NCBI GenBank assembly: GCA_036375165.1
Contig: DASUSI010000030.1
Span: 1 to 64,000 of the forward strand
Length of the DNA: 64,000 nucleotides
Source: WHSM01 sp036375165
GTDB taxonomy: Bacteria > Actinomycetota > Actinomycetes > Mycobacteriales > Micromonosporaceae
Direction: 5' to 3'
The translations under genes were made by a program, and so were the position numbers. Positions 24,063 through 33,418 of the stretch are shown here, in pieces. Below the pieces are notes generated by a model, which saw only the letters and a list, made by a program, of their open reading frames with translations, did not search any database and was not told the DNA's origin. Positions within the stretch are counted from its first letter, which is position 1. Every line of letters begins with the position of its first letter.

Positions 24063-25199
24063 GTGAAGATCCTGCACACGTCCGACTGGCATGTCGGCAA
24101 GGTGCTCAAGGGGCACTCCCGGGTCGAGGAGCAGATCGCCGTGCTCGCCGAGATCGTGGCGGTGGCCCAGGCTGAGCGGCCCGACCTGGTGATCGTGGCC
24201 GGTGACCTGTACGAGAACGCGGCCCCGAGCCCTGAGGCCACCCGGATCGTGGTGCGGGCGCTGTCCGCACTGCGGCGTACCGGCGCCGAGGTGGTGGCGA
24301 TCGCCGGCAACCACGACAACGGTGCCACCCTGCACGCGCTGCGGAGTTGGGCCGAGGCCGCCGGCATCACGGTGCGCGGCACGGTCGGGCCCGCCACCGA
24401 CCACCTGGTCAGCGGGGTCACGGCCGGCGGCGAGCCGTGGCGGTGCGTCGCGCTACCGTTCTTGTCCCAGCGGTACGCGGTACGCGCCACCGAGATGTTC
24501 GACCTGACCGGCGCGGAAGCCAACCAGACGTACGCCGACCTGGTGCGGCGGCTGCTCGCCACGCTCACCGAGGGTTTCGGGCCGGACGCGGTCAACCTGG
24601 TCACCGCGCACCTGACCGTGGTCGGGGCGAGCGCCGGAGGCGGGGAGCGGGAGGCCCACACCATCCAGGCGTACGCGGTGCCCGGCACGGTGTTCCCGGC
24701 CAGCGCCCACTACGTCGCGCTCGGGCACCTGCACCGCCGTCAGGCGGTGAACGCTCCCTGTCCGGTGCACTACTCCGGCAGCCCGATCGCGGTGGACTTC
24801 GGGGAGCAGGACAACACCCCGGGGGTGCTGCTGGTCGAGATCACTCCGGACACCCCGGCGAGGCTGCGGGAAGTGCCGCTGTCGGCGGCGGTGCCGCTGC
24901 GCACCGTGCGCGGCACGCTGGCCGAACTGGCGGCCCTGGACCCGGGCGAGGCGTGGCTTCGGGTGTACATACGGGAGAAACCCCGCGCCGGGCTGCGGGA
25001 GGAAGTGCAGGACCTGCTGCCCCGGGCGCTGGAGGTGCGGATCGACCCGGACGCGCTGCCGGAACCCGGCACCGCGCCACGCGCCGCGCGGGAGGGCCGC
25101 AGCCCGCGCGAGTTGTTCGCCGCGTACCTGGCCGAGCGCGGCCACGACGACCCGGCGGTTCGGCACCTTTTTGACCAGCTCTACGCGGAGGTGCAATGA
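24063..25199 (+). CDS. sbcD: SbcD/Mre11-type exonuclease subunit
   Basis: 378 residues from GTG. The calcineurin-like phosphoesterase motifs are complete: DWHVGK (8-13), GDLYE, AGNHDN, TAHLTV and LGHLHR, giving the two-manganese nuclease site. SAHYVALGHLHRRQ is typical of Mre11/SbcD. It forms a complex with SbcC, whose gene starts 22 bases downstream, to open hairpins and trim DNA ends. The gene lies 167 bases after the HerA-like gene on the same strand. Confidence 0.92.
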   Translation: MKILHTSDWHVGKVLKGHSRVEEQIAVLAEIVAVAQAERPDLVIVAGDLYENAAPSPEATRIVVRALSALRRTGAEVVAIAGNHDNGATLHALRSWAEAAGITVRGTVGPATDHLVSGVTAGGEPWRCVALPFLSQRYAVRATEMFDLTGAEANQTYADLVRRLLATLTEGFGPDAVNLVTAHLTVVGASAGGGEREAHTIQAYAVPGTVFPASAHYVALGHLHRRQAVNAPCPVHYSGSPIAVDFGEQDNTPGVLLVEITPDTPARLREVPLSAAVPLRTVRGTLAELAALDPGEAWLRVYIREKPRAGLREEVQDLLPRALEVRIDPDALPEPGTAPRAAREGRSPRELFAAYLAERGHDDPAVRHLFDQLYAEVQ

Positions 25200-25221
25200 C
25201 ACCCGGTCAGGTGGTTCCGGC

Positions 25222-27660
25222 ATGAGGCCGTTGCGGTTGGACATGGCCGGCTTCGCGGTGTTCCGCCAGGAAACCACGGTGGACTTCGCCGGGGCGGACT
25301 TCTTCGCGCTGGTCGGCCCGACCGGGGCAGGCAAGTCCACAGTGCTGGACGCGATCTGTTTCGCGCTGTACGGCACGGTCCCCCGCTGGGTGGACCGCCG
25401 CTCGGTGTCGAATGCGCTCGCACCGTCCTGCCCCGAGGCCAGGGTCCGACTGATCTTCGAAGCCTCAGGCCGCCGGTACGCGGCCACCCGGGTGGTGCGC
25501 CGGGTGGGCAGGGCCGGCACCCGGGTGGAACAGGCCCACGCCGGACTGGAACGGCTGCCGGATGACTTCGACCCAGCGACATTGGACGCCCGGGTCACCG
25601 AGTTGGGTGACGTCCTCGCCGGGACACCAACCGAGATGGAGACCGCGATCGTCGAAGCGGTCGGGCTGCCGTACGAACAGTTCGTCACCTGCGTGGTGCT
25701 CCCGCAGGGCCAGTTCGCGCAGTTCCTGCACGCCAAGGGAGCGCAACGGCAGCAGATCCTGGTGAACCTGCTCGGGTTGCACGTCTACGAACGGGTACGC
25801 GAGCGCGCCGGCCAGCTGCAGCGGGACGCCGAACAGCAGGCCACCACACTCGTCGGGGTGCTCGAAGACCTGTCCGACGTGGACGACGCGGCGCTTCAGT
25901 CGGCGACCGGCCGGCTGGAACTCGCACGCGGGCTGACGACCGACGTCGACGGCGTACTCCCGGAACTGGAAACGGCACGCGTGGCGGCGACCGAGGTCCG
26001 GCGGGCGCTGGAACGGTTGGACGCCGAAATCGGCCAACTGACCGGGGTACGTCCGCCCGCCGACGTGACCGCACTCGCCGCGACCGTGGAAAAGGCCCGG
26101 TCGGACGCTGAGCGGGCGGCGGCCGAGGCGATGCTGGCCGAGGACACGGAGTCCGCGCTGCGGGACGAACTGTCGGCACTGCCGGATCCGGCGACGCTGC
26201 GCCGCAGCCTCGACGGGTACGCCGAGCGGGACCGGCTTCGCGCCGAGGCCGACGGGATCGCCGAGACGGTCGGTGTCGCCGAGACGGAACTGACAGCTGC
26301 CCGGGAGGCGCTGGTCGAGGCCGAGGACGGCTACACCCGGGCGGACGCTGAGTTGGCCCGGGCCGGAGCCGAGGACCTCGCGGCGGACCTGCGGGTACAC
26401 CTGGCCGCCGGGGAGCCGTGCCCGGTGTGCCGCCAGCCGGTGGAGTCGCTGCCGGACGACACGCCCCCGGCAAGGCTTGCCGAGGCGCGCGCCGCGCTGG
26501 CCGCCGCCCGGGAGCACCGCGACAAGGCCGACCGGACGGTACGCGACCTGGAGGTCAACCTGACCAGGACCCGAGCCCACGGCGACCACCTCAGCAACCG
26601 GATCGCCGACTTGGACCAGCGGCTCGCCGGCCACGACGGCCCGGCAGCGTTCGCCCAGAGACTCGCCGAGGTCGACGCGGTGACCGACCGGCTGAACCAG
26701 GCGACAGCGGCGGTGCGTCGGGCCCGGGGACAACAGCGGCTGGCCCGGGACGCGGAAGCGTCGGCGCGGAAAGCCGAGGCCGAGGCGTGGCGGGAGTTCG
26801 ACCAGGTACGCGACGGCCTGGCCACCCTCGGCCCGCCACCGGTCGACCGGGACGACCTGGGTACGGCGTGGCGATGCCTGGCCGAGTGGGCGGTGAACCA
26901 GTCGCGGCTGCGGGCCGGCCAGCGCGGCGAGCGGGTACCGGCGGCCGAGCGCGCCCGAGCTGACGTGGAGCGGGCCCGGTCCAACCTGGACGAGCTGTTC
27001 GTGGCCGCCGCGCTGAAGCCGCCCACGGACGGCGAGTACGCCCGAGCGGCGGCGGTCGCGGTGGAGCGGGCCGAAGGGGAACTGCGCTGGATCACCGAGC
27101 GCCGGGAGCAGGCGGCCAGACTGCGCGAGCAGTGCGCGGCGTACCAGCGCCAAAGCCTGATGGCGAAAACCCTGGCCGGACATCTGAAGGCCAACATGTT
27201 CGAACGCTGGCTGTTGGAGGAGGCGTTGGACCTGCTGGTGGCGGGCGCGTCGGAGATCCTTCGCGAGCTGTCCGGCGGGCAGTACGACCTGGTGCACGAC
27301 AAGGGCGACTTCGCGGTGGTGGACCACCACGACGCGGACCTGCGCCGGGCGGTGCGGACCCTGTCGGGAGGCGAGACCTTCCAGGCGTCGCTGGCCCTGG
27401 CCTTGGCGCTGTCGGAACAGCTGGCCGGGATGTCCACGACGGCGACCAGCCTGGAGTCGATCGTGCTGGACGAGGGGTTCGGCACCCTGGACGCGGCGAC
27501 CCTCGACACGGTGGCCGCGACACTGGAGAACCTGGCCGCCCGGGGTGACCGGATGGTGGGGGTGGTCACCCATGTGCCGGCGCTCGCGGAACGGATCCCG
27601 GTGAGGTTCGAGGTGTCCAAGGACGCGCGTACCGCACAGGTGGAACGGGTGACGAGCTGA
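25222..27660 (+). CDS. sbcC: SbcC/Rad50-type ATPase
   Basis: 812 residues, on the short side for SbcC. Walker A GPTGAGKST (near residue 33), the zinc-hook CPVCR (about residue 400) in the middle of the coiled coil, signature LSGGE, and Walker B ending in LDEGFGTLD are all present. The start was taken at ATG 25222 because the family begins MRPLRLDMAGF; in-frame codons upstream overlap sbcD. It tethers DNA ends and gates the SbcD nuclease with ATP. Coiled-coil arms (about 180-660) are Ala/Glu/Arg-rich and appear shorter than in E. coli. Confidence 0.93.
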   Translation: MRPLRLDMAGFAVFRQETTVDFAGADFFALVGPTGAGKSTVLDAICFALYGTVPRWVDRRSVSNALAPSCPEARVRLIFEASGRRYAATRVVRRVGRAGTRVEQAHAGLERLPDDFDPATLDARVTELGDVLAGTPTEMETAIVEAVGLPYEQFVTCVVLPQGQFAQFLHAKGAQRQQILVNLLGLHVYERVRERAGQLQRDAEQQATTLVGVLEDLSDVDDAALQSATGRLELARGLTTDVDGVLPELETARVAATEVRRALERLDAEIGQLTGVRPPADVTALAATVEKARSDAERAAAEAMLAEDTESALRDELSALPDPATLRRSLDGYAERDRLRAEADGIAETVGVAETELTAAREALVEAEDGYTRADAELARAGAEDLAADLRVHLAAGEPCPVCRQPVESLPDDTPPARLAEARAALAAAREHRDKADRTVRDLEVNLTRTRAHGDHLSNRIADLDQRLAGHDGPAAFAQRLAEVDAVTDRLNQATAAVRRARGQQRLARDAEASARKAEAEAWREFDQVRDGLATLGPPPVDRDDLGTAWRCLAEWAVNQSRLRAGQRGERVPAAERARADVERARSNLDELFVAAALKPPTDGEYARAAAVAVERAEGELRWITERREQAARLREQCAAYQRQSLMAKTLAGHLKANMFERWLLEEALDLLVAGASEILRELSGGQYDLVHDKGDFAVVDHHDADLRRAVRTLSGGETFQASLALALALSEQLAGMSTTATSLESIVLDEGFGTLDAATLDTVAATLENLAARGDRMVGVVTHVPALAERIPVRFEVSKDARTAQVERVTS

Positions 27661-27772
27661 TGCGCCACGCCTGCGCCCCGGCTTTCGGCTGTGCCACGGT
27701 TTGTCGATATCTGGTCGGTTGCGCAGCCAGAGGTTCACGAACCGTGGCCGGGAGCGGCAGGTGGTCGCCGTG

Positions 27773-28726
27773 GTGAGACTGCACGTCGACGCCTGGGATC
27801 CCGGGTACACGGCTTCATACGAGCGGGGCGAGCAGGCACCGGGGACGGCGACCACCGCGCCGGTGGACCCGAACGTGGAGCGCCCGGCGAGCGCCTGGCA
27901 GCCGCTGCTGCCCGCCGGGGATGTCCGTCCACCATCGACGGTGCTACTGGTGGACGGGGTGCGCCGGATCGACGCCCGGATCTGGGTGACTGACGACGAC
28001 GGCACCTCCCACCAGGGGATCTGCGCCTCGTACGCCGCCGGGGTGGTGCGCTGCGACCTCGCGCTCGGTGCGGCACGACTGGTCGGGTCACAGGTGGCGC
28101 ACGCGGTGTTCTCCCCGGGCCCGGAACTGGCTCCGATCGCCGCCCATCCGCGTGCCGTGTACCGGCCGTACCGGGTGGCTGGGGAGGAGCCGAGCCACGC
28201 CGAGCAGGAGCTGCAACGCCGGCTCTACGAGCTGGAAGTGCGGGTCAGTGAGGTGGCTCGGCAAGGCAGCGACGACCTGCTGCTGGTCGATGGCCCGCTG
28301 CGCGGGCGACGGTCCCTGCCCCGCACCCTCGGCTATGCCAAGACCCACCACAAGCAGTACCTGGACCCGGAGCTGGGCAGGGTGGTGACCGGACTGGCAC
28401 CGGGGCAGCGAACCCCGGTGTTTCTGCTCGGCGCTCCGTGGAACCGCTACTCCTGGTATCTGAGGCTGCCCGGCCCGGATGCGCACCCGTGGGCCGGCGT
28501 GGTACGCCTGGAGTGCGCCGCCGACCAGCCGGTCGGCGCGGTGACCTGGCACGCGGACGTGTCGGCGGTGACACTGCCCCGGTTCGCGTCCACGCCGTAC
28601 AAGGATCCCCGCGCTCCGCAGAACCTGGTGCCGATCGCCGGGCTGGAACGGCGACTGCGCACCCTGTTGGGTGACGCCCGGCTACTGCAACGGGGCCTGC
28701 GGATCGCGGCGGCCCGCACCTTTTGA
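27773..28726 (+). CDS. NurA-like nuclease
   Basis: About 317 residues. VLLVDGVRRIDARIWV (near residue 58) resembles the NurA catalytic Asp motif, and DDLLLVDGPLRGR plus YAKTHHKQYLDPE resemble the second acidic site and the K-HHK region of NurA. The C-terminal YSWYLRLPGP also fits. NurA is a 5'-3' exonuclease that works with HerA. The gene lies 112 bases after sbcC, completing a herA-sbcD-sbcC-nurA set. The start is uncertain: GTG at 27761, 27770 or 27773; I prefer 27773 because AGGTGG lies eight bases upstream. Confidence 0.75.
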   Translation: MRLHVDAWDPGYTASYERGEQAPGTATTAPVDPNVERPASAWQPLLPAGDVRPPSTVLLVDGVRRIDARIWVTDDDGTSHQGICASYAAGVVRCDLALGAARLVGSQVAHAVFSPGPELAPIAAHPRAVYRPYRVAGEEPSHAEQELQRRLYELEVRVSEVARQGSDDLLLVDGPLRGRRSLPRTLGYAKTHHKQYLDPELGRVVTGLAPGQRTPVFLLGAPWNRYSWYLRLPGPDAHPWAGVVRLECAADQPVGAVTWHADVSAVTLPRFASTPYKDPRAPQNLVPIAGLERRLRTLLGDARLLQRGLRIAAARTF

Positions 28727-28790
28727 CCAGCCGCGGGTCATTGCGCCATGAGTGCTGGGTGCGGCCAACACACGATGTCCGGTCGAGAAC

Positions 28791-29321
28791 TCAGGCGGTC
28801 GGTACGGCGAGACTGGCCAGCCGGGCGCCCCAGTCCCGGGCCCGCGCCAGCTCGCCTGCCACCAGCGGGCCCCGGTACTCGCCCACCAGGAAGCTCTCCG
28901 GCGGCACCACCAGTCGGTACCCGGCCCGCTCCAGCAGCCGCCCCAGCGACTTGGAGGCCGCCCCGGTGATGATCCTCGGCTTGTCCATCCGGGTGTCGAA
29001 CGTGGCGGCGCGCCTTCGCCCCTCCCCCGGCGGCAGACTGCCGATCAACTCCCGGGCACCGAACTCCGCGCTGGTGGCGTTCGCCGTTGCCTCCGGCTTC
29101 TCGGACCGGATGGCCGATTCTCTCGTCTTGCGGGACGAGGCCCGGAACGCCTGCGTCGGCCCGCCGACCACCAGCAGGTCCGCCTCCCGGGCGGCCTCCG
29201 GCGACACCTTGTCGGTCGGCACCACGTCGACCTGGCACCCGGTACGAAGCCCGTCCCCGATCGCCTCCGCGACCTGACGGGTGTTGCCGAACAGCGACTC
29301 GTACGCGACAACCGCTCGCAT
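28791..29321 (-). CDS. flavodoxin-like protein
   Basis: 176 residues from ATG with a GGAGGTGG Shine-Dalgarno. The N-terminal MRAVVAYESLFGNTRQVAEA contains the FMN phosphate-binding loop (S/T-rich, SLFGNT), and DLLVVGGPTQAF is the second flavin loop. A KSLGRLLERAGYRLV segment follows. It probably carries electrons, but partner enzymes are not adjacent. It is convergent with the NurA-like gene. Confidence 0.82.
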   Translation of the reverse strand: MRAVVAYESLFGNTRQVAEAIGDGLRTGCQVDVVPTDKVSPEAAREADLLVVGGPTQAFRASSRKTRESAIRSEKPEATANATSAEFGARELIGSLPPGEGRRRAATFDTRMDKPRIITGAASKSLGRLLERAGYRLVVPPESFLVGEYRGPLVAGELARARDWGARLASLAVPTA

Positions 29322-29413
29322 CGAAACCACCTCCAACCCCACCGTGCCCATGACACCCCCGGATCGGTCAGGTGCCACACGACCCACTGGGTCGCGAAAA
29401 GGTCCCGTGCGTC

Positions 29414-29497
29414 TCATCCGACGCCGAGGGCGGCGAGCAGCACCAGAACCAGCACGGTGAGCACCCAGGTGACCGGTGCCAGCGCCGCGAGAGTCAT
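29414..29497 (-). CDS. 27-residue hydrophobic peptide
   Basis: A small reading frame upstream of the flavodoxin-like gene, on the same strand. Its ATG is preceded by a strong GGAGGA at five-base spacing. The peptide MTLAALAPVTWVLTVLVLVL continues for seven further hydrophobic residues, that is, one membrane helix with almost nothing outside it. The shape resembles small membrane regulators such as KdpF, but I see no homology. Ribosome-binding quality and composition argue for a real gene; length alone gives little statistical support. Confidence 0.45.
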   Translation of the reverse strand: MTLAALAPVTWVLTVLVLVLLAALGVG

Positions 29498-29597
29498 CGG
29501 AGTCCTCCGTGGTACCGGTGTCCCAACACCCGCCCAGCTCAGCGAGCATGCCCGGTTTCTTGAGGAAGCTGTCGGCCCCTTCTGGTTGACTGGCGGA

Positions 29598-30686
29598 GTG
29601 GACCTTCCCGTGATGCCGCCGGTCGAGCCCATGCTCGCCAGCAGCGTGAAGCAGCTCCCGGTGGCTCCGGGGATGACGTACGAGCCGAAATGGGACGGCT
29701 TCCGGTGCATCGTGTTCCGGGACGGCGACGAGGTGGAGTTGGCCAGCCGGGGCGGCAAGACCCTCACCCGCTACTTCCCCGAGGTGATCGAGTACGTAGG
29801 ACGAGAACTGCCGGAACGCTGCGTGGTCGACGGTGAGCTGGTGGCGGTGCTGCGCAACGGGCTGCCCCGCCTGGACTTCGACACCCTGGGGCAGCGGATC
29901 CATCCGGCGGCTTCCCGGGTGAAGCTGCTCGCGGAGACCACCCCGGCCAGCTTCATCGCATTCGACCTGCTGGCACTGGGCGACGAGAACCTGCTTGAGA
30001 GGCCGTACCCGCAGCGGCGGGCACGGCTGGAGACGGCGCTCGCGTCATCCCGGCCGCCGGTCCACCTCACCCCGGTCACCGCTGACCTGGACACCGCCCG
30101 ACGGTGGTTCGAGATGTTCGAGGGTGCCGGGCTGGACGGCCTGGTCGCCAAGCCGGCCGAACTGCGGTACGCGCCGGGCAAGCGGCTGATGTACAAGGTG
30201 AAGCACGCCCGTACCGCCGACGTGGTGGTGGCCGGTTTCCGCTGGCACAAGTCGGCGGTGGAGTCCAAGGACGCCGTCGGGTCGCTACTGCTCGGCCTCT
30301 ACGACGACAAGGGCATGCTGCACCACGTCGGGGTGTCGGCGTCGTTCTCCGCGGCCCGCCGCCGAGAACTCCTGGCCGAACTGGAGCCGTACCGGACCGA
30401 GATCGGGGACCATCCGTGGGCCGGCTTCTCCGACGGCCAGCGGGTGCCGGGGGCCCCGAGCCGGTGGTCGGGCACCAAGGACCTGTCCTGGCTGCCGCTG
30501 CGTCCGGACCTGGTCTGCGAGGTGGCGTACGACCATTTGGAGGGGGACCGGTTCCGGCACACCGCCCAGTTCGTCCGGTGGCGGCCCGACCGGGATCCGC
30601 GATCATGCAGGTACGACCAACTGGACCGCCCCGTACGCTTCGATGTGGATCGTGTGCTCGCCGGCCGACCTGAGGAGAGACCGTGA
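29598..30686 (+). CDS. ligC: ATP-dependent DNA ligase, LigC type
   Basis: 362 residues. The adenylation motif is YEPKWDGFRCIVFRDG (KxDGxR, catalytic Lys) and the nucleotidyltransferase motifs VDGELV, IAFDLLALGDENLL, EGAGLDGLVAKP and MYKVKH follow. The C-terminal OB domain ends at HTAQFVRWRPDRDPRSC. The N-terminus VDLPVMPPVEPMLA aligns with the remembered start of mycobacterial LigC, so I chose GTG 29598 over 29610/29613. It would seal nicks in repair, possibly with the LigD-type polymerase at 32251-33309. Overlaps the following gene (GTGA). Confidence 0.9.
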   Translation: MDLPVMPPVEPMLASSVKQLPVAPGMTYEPKWDGFRCIVFRDGDEVELASRGGKTLTRYFPEVIEYVGRELPERCVVDGELVAVLRNGLPRLDFDTLGQRIHPAASRVKLLAETTPASFIAFDLLALGDENLLERPYPQRRARLETALASSRPPVHLTPVTADLDTARRWFEMFEGAGLDGLVAKPAELRYAPGKRLMYKVKHARTADVVVAGFRWHKSAVESKDAVGSLLLGLYDDKGMLHHVGVSASFSAARRRELLAELEPYRTEIGDHPWAGFSDGQRVPGAPSRWSGTKDLSWLPLRPDLVCEVAYDHLEGDRFRHTAQFVRWRPDRDPRSCRYDQLDRPVRFDVDRVLAGRPEERP

Positions 30687-32230
30687 CCTCACGGCACCCG
30701 CTCACCACCCTGGCGGTGCTGTCCACAGTCGGTGCCCTGCTGGCCGGGTGTGCCGGCACACCGAGCGCGCGGTGGCGGGACGCGACCGGGGAACGCACCG
30801 CCGCTCCGGACGCCGCCGTGCCGGTCGCCGACTGGAGGCCCTGCCCGGAGGTTGCCGAGGAGACGCTCGAAGAGCAGCCGCCGGACAACGTGCGGTTCGA
30901 CTGCGCCACGATCAAGGTGCCCAAGGACTGGGCCGATCCGTCCCGTGGCGAAGCCCTGGACATCGCACTGCTGCGGGCCCGGTCGCAGCGGCTGCGCCCG
31001 GGTAGACACGTCGGCTCCCTGGTGATCAATCCGGGCGGTCCAGGAGGTTCGGGCATCGACACCGCGGTCTACCTGTCCCTCACGATGCCTTTCGAGGTGC
31101 TGCGGCGGTTCGACATCGTCGGCTTCGATCCGCGTGGCGTGGGTCGTTCCTCCCCGGTGGAGTGCTTCTCCAACCCCGACACGGACGCGATGATCGCCGC
31201 TGACCCGGACCCGGTGGGTCAGCGGGAGTTCGACAAGGTGGTCGACCTGAGCGAGTCGATGATCGACGACTGCCGGGACAAGTACGGCGAGGATCTGGAG
31301 TACTTCTCCACCGAGCAGACCGCCCGGGACATCGACGCGATCCGCCAGGCGGTGGGTGACAAGAAGTTGAGCTACCTCGGCTACTCGTACGGCACCCTGC
31401 TCGGCGCGGTCTACGCCAAGCTGTTCCCGGACAGGATCCGTGCCATGGTGCTGGACGGGGCGGTGGACCCCGCCAAGGACGAGATCGAAGGCAGCGAGGG
31501 CCAGGCGGCTGGGTTCGAACGTGCGTTCGGTAACTTCGCGCAGTGGTGCGCGGAGAAAAGTCGCAGCCAGTGCCCGTCCGGACCAGACGCCCGCGACACA
31601 GTACGGCGACTGCTGGACGAAGCGCGGGAGGATCCGGCCTCCGGAAGCGACGGCCGACAGGCGACCGCGGGGTGGGTGCTGTCCGCGGTGGTCTACACGA
31701 TGTACGTACAGGAATGGTGGCCTCGGCTCGCCGATGCGTTGGGGCAACTGGACCGTGGTGACCCGGACGGGATCTTCCAGATCGTCGACACGTTCAACGA
31801 ACGGGAAGCCGACGGCGACTACCCGAACTCGTTCGAGATTCTCACTCTGGTCAACTGCGTGGACGAGGAGAAGGCCCCGTCAGTGGCGGAGGTACGCCGG
31901 CTGCAGAAGGAGTGGCGCCGCAAGTACCCGCTGTTCGGTGCTCCGCTGGCGCTGTCCATCCTGGGTTGCGCGGTCTGGCCGGTGGCGCACGATCCGTATC
32001 CGTACGGCCGCGCCGACGGTGCGCCGCCGATCCTCGTGATCGGCACCACCGGTGACCCGGCGACCCCGTACGAGCAGGCAGGCGCCCTCGCCAAGCTGCT
32101 GGGTACCGGGATCCTGGTCACCTACCGGGGGGAGGGGCATACCGCGTACCCGAAATCGGGCTGCCTGAACGACGTGGTTGACGACTACCTGATCGACCTC
32201 AAGACCCCGAGATCCGGGGTTACCTGCTGA
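30683..32230 (+). CDS. secreted lipoprotein peptidase, alpha/beta-hydrolase (TAP family)
   Basis: 515 residues from GTG that overlaps the ligC stop. The N-terminus has a signal peptide and a lipobox (LLAGC, Cys23). LGYSYGTLLGAVYAKLFPDR holds the nucleophile elbow GYSYG, NPGGPGGSG the oxyanion region, and RGEGHTAYPKSGC the catalytic His, as in tripeptidyl aminopeptidases of actinobacteria (Caa/Slp type). It would cut tripeptides or short peptides outside the cell. A catalytic Asp is expected near VIGTTGDPATPYEQA. Confidence 0.88.
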   Translation: MTSRHPLTTLAVLSTVGALLAGCAGTPSARWRDATGERTAAPDAAVPVADWRPCPEVAEETLEEQPPDNVRFDCATIKVPKDWADPSRGEALDIALLRARSQRLRPGRHVGSLVINPGGPGGSGIDTAVYLSLTMPFEVLRRFDIVGFDPRGVGRSSPVECFSNPDTDAMIAADPDPVGQREFDKVVDLSESMIDDCRDKYGEDLEYFSTEQTARDIDAIRQAVGDKKLSYLGYSYGTLLGAVYAKLFPDRIRAMVLDGAVDPAKDEIEGSEGQAAGFERAFGNFAQWCAEKSRSQCPSGPDARDTVRRLLDEAREDPASGSDGRQATAGWVLSAVVYTMYVQEWWPRLADALGQLDRGDPDGIFQIVDTFNEREADGDYPNSFEILTLVNCVDEEKAPSVAEVRRLQKEWRRKYPLFGAPLALSILGCAVWPVAHDPYPYGRADGAPPILVIGTTGDPATPYEQAGALAKLLGTGILVTYRGEGHTAYPKSGCLNDVVDDYLIDLKTPRSGVTC

Positions 32231-32250
32231 ACCGGCTCGCGTTCCGATTC

Positions 32251-33309
32251 TCAAGCGTCCGTGGCGTCCTGGGGACGCCTGGCCCGGCTGGGTTGCACCC
32301 GCATCGGCTCCCCCGGCATTTTCGGATGATCCGGAGGGTAGGGCAGGTCGCCACGGCCTTCCCGCTCGTCCCGCTCCGCCCACTCCAGTAGTCGCTCGAT
32401 GGACTGCGCCACATCGTCGATGCCCGCGTGCGGGTCGCCACGCTGGACGACCCGGGCCGGCACCGTACCCAGGTCGAAGTCGTTGGGCTCCACGTCGGAC
32501 AGCTCGTCCCAGGTGACCGGAGTGGACACCGTGGCGCGGCGGTTCGGACGCACCGAGTACGCCGACGCGATCGTGCGGTCGCGGGCCATCTGGTTGTAGT
32601 CCACGAACACCTTCACCCCACGCTGCTCCTTCCACCAGGAGGTCGTGATCCGGTCCGGATCGCGGCGTTCCAACTCCCGGGCGAATGCGATCGCGGCCCG
32701 GCGTACCTGAACAAACGTCCACTCCGGACGGAGCCGCACGTAGACGTGCACGCCTCGGCCGCCCGAGGTTTTCGGGAAGCCGACCATGCCCAACTCGTCG
32801 AGCAGTTCCCGGGCCCGGGTCGCGGCCGCCACCGCGTGGGCGAAGTCGGTGCCGGGTTGCGGGTCCAGGTCGATCCGCAATTCGTCGGGGTGGTCGACGT
32901 CGTCGCGGCGTACCGGCCAGGGGTGGAACGTGATCGTGCCGAGGTTCGCCGCCCACGCCACCACCGCGAGCTCCGTGGGACAGACCTCGTCGGCGGTACG
33001 CCCACTGGGAAACGCGATCCGAGCCGTCCGAACCCACGGCGGCGCGTTCTTGGGCACCCGCTTCTGGTAGAACGCGTCACCCCGGTTGTCCTGGCGGGTG
33101 GCGAGCTTCGCGCCCTCGAACACGCCGGACGGCCACCGTTCCAGAGTGGTGGGCCGGTCCCGCAGCGCCCGCAGGATGCCATCACCGACCGCGATGTAGT
33201 ACTCCACCACATCGCGCTTGGTGAAGCCCCGTTCCGGAAAGTAGACCCGGCCGGGGTTGGACACCCGGACGGTACGCCCGCCGACCTGGTACTCCACCGC
33301 CTCGCCCAT
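32251..33309 (-). CDS. LigD-type polymerase/primase domain protein
   Basis: 352 residues. NPGRVYFPERGFTKRDVVEYY, RDNRGDAFYQKR-like ATRQDNRGDAFYQKRVPKN, and ELRIDLDPQPGTDF (the metal-binding DxD of the archaeo-eukaryotic primase fold) are present, followed by FPKTSGGRGVHVYVRL and VFVDYNQMARDRTIASAYSV. This is the stand-alone LigD polymerase type that sits next to ligC in mycobacteria (Rv3730c/Rv3731 as I remember). It adds ribo- or deoxynucleotides at breaks and gaps. Here it is separated from ligC only by the peptidase gene and faces it. Confidence 0.9.
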   Translation of the reverse strand: MGEAVEYQVGGRTVRVSNPGRVYFPERGFTKRDVVEYYIAVGDGILRALRDRPTTLERWPSGVFEGAKLATRQDNRGDAFYQKRVPKNAPPWVRTARIAFPSGRTADEVCPTELAVVAWAANLGTITFHPWPVRRDDVDHPDELRIDLDPQPGTDFAHAVAAATRARELLDELGMVGFPKTSGGRGVHVYVRLRPEWTFVQVRRAAIAFARELERRDPDRITTSWWKEQRGVKVFVDYNQMARDRTIASAYSVRPNRRATVSTPVTWDELSDVEPNDFDLGTVPARVVQRGDPHAGIDDVAQSIERLLEWAERDEREGRGDLPYPPDHPKMPGEPMRVQPSRARRPQDATDA

Positions 33310-33418
33310 GCCCGCGACCCTAGCCCGCCGCCCTGACATCCCTGCCGCGATCGGGAAAGCCGCCCCGAAACAGCCGCGGTGACTTCTCAAGATCCGAGTC
33401 GAAGAGCACTGACAGATC

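Noticed and set aside
28752..29597. Long N-terminal extension of the ligC frame
   Set aside because: It runs antisense to the flavodoxin-like gene and has no ligase-family sequence; LigC homologues begin near 29598.
31515..31530. LexA-like SOS box TCGAAC-N4-GTTCGG
   Set aside because: It matches 11 of 12 consensus bases but lies inside the coding sequence of the secreted peptidase, far from any start codon and not in front of the repair genes.
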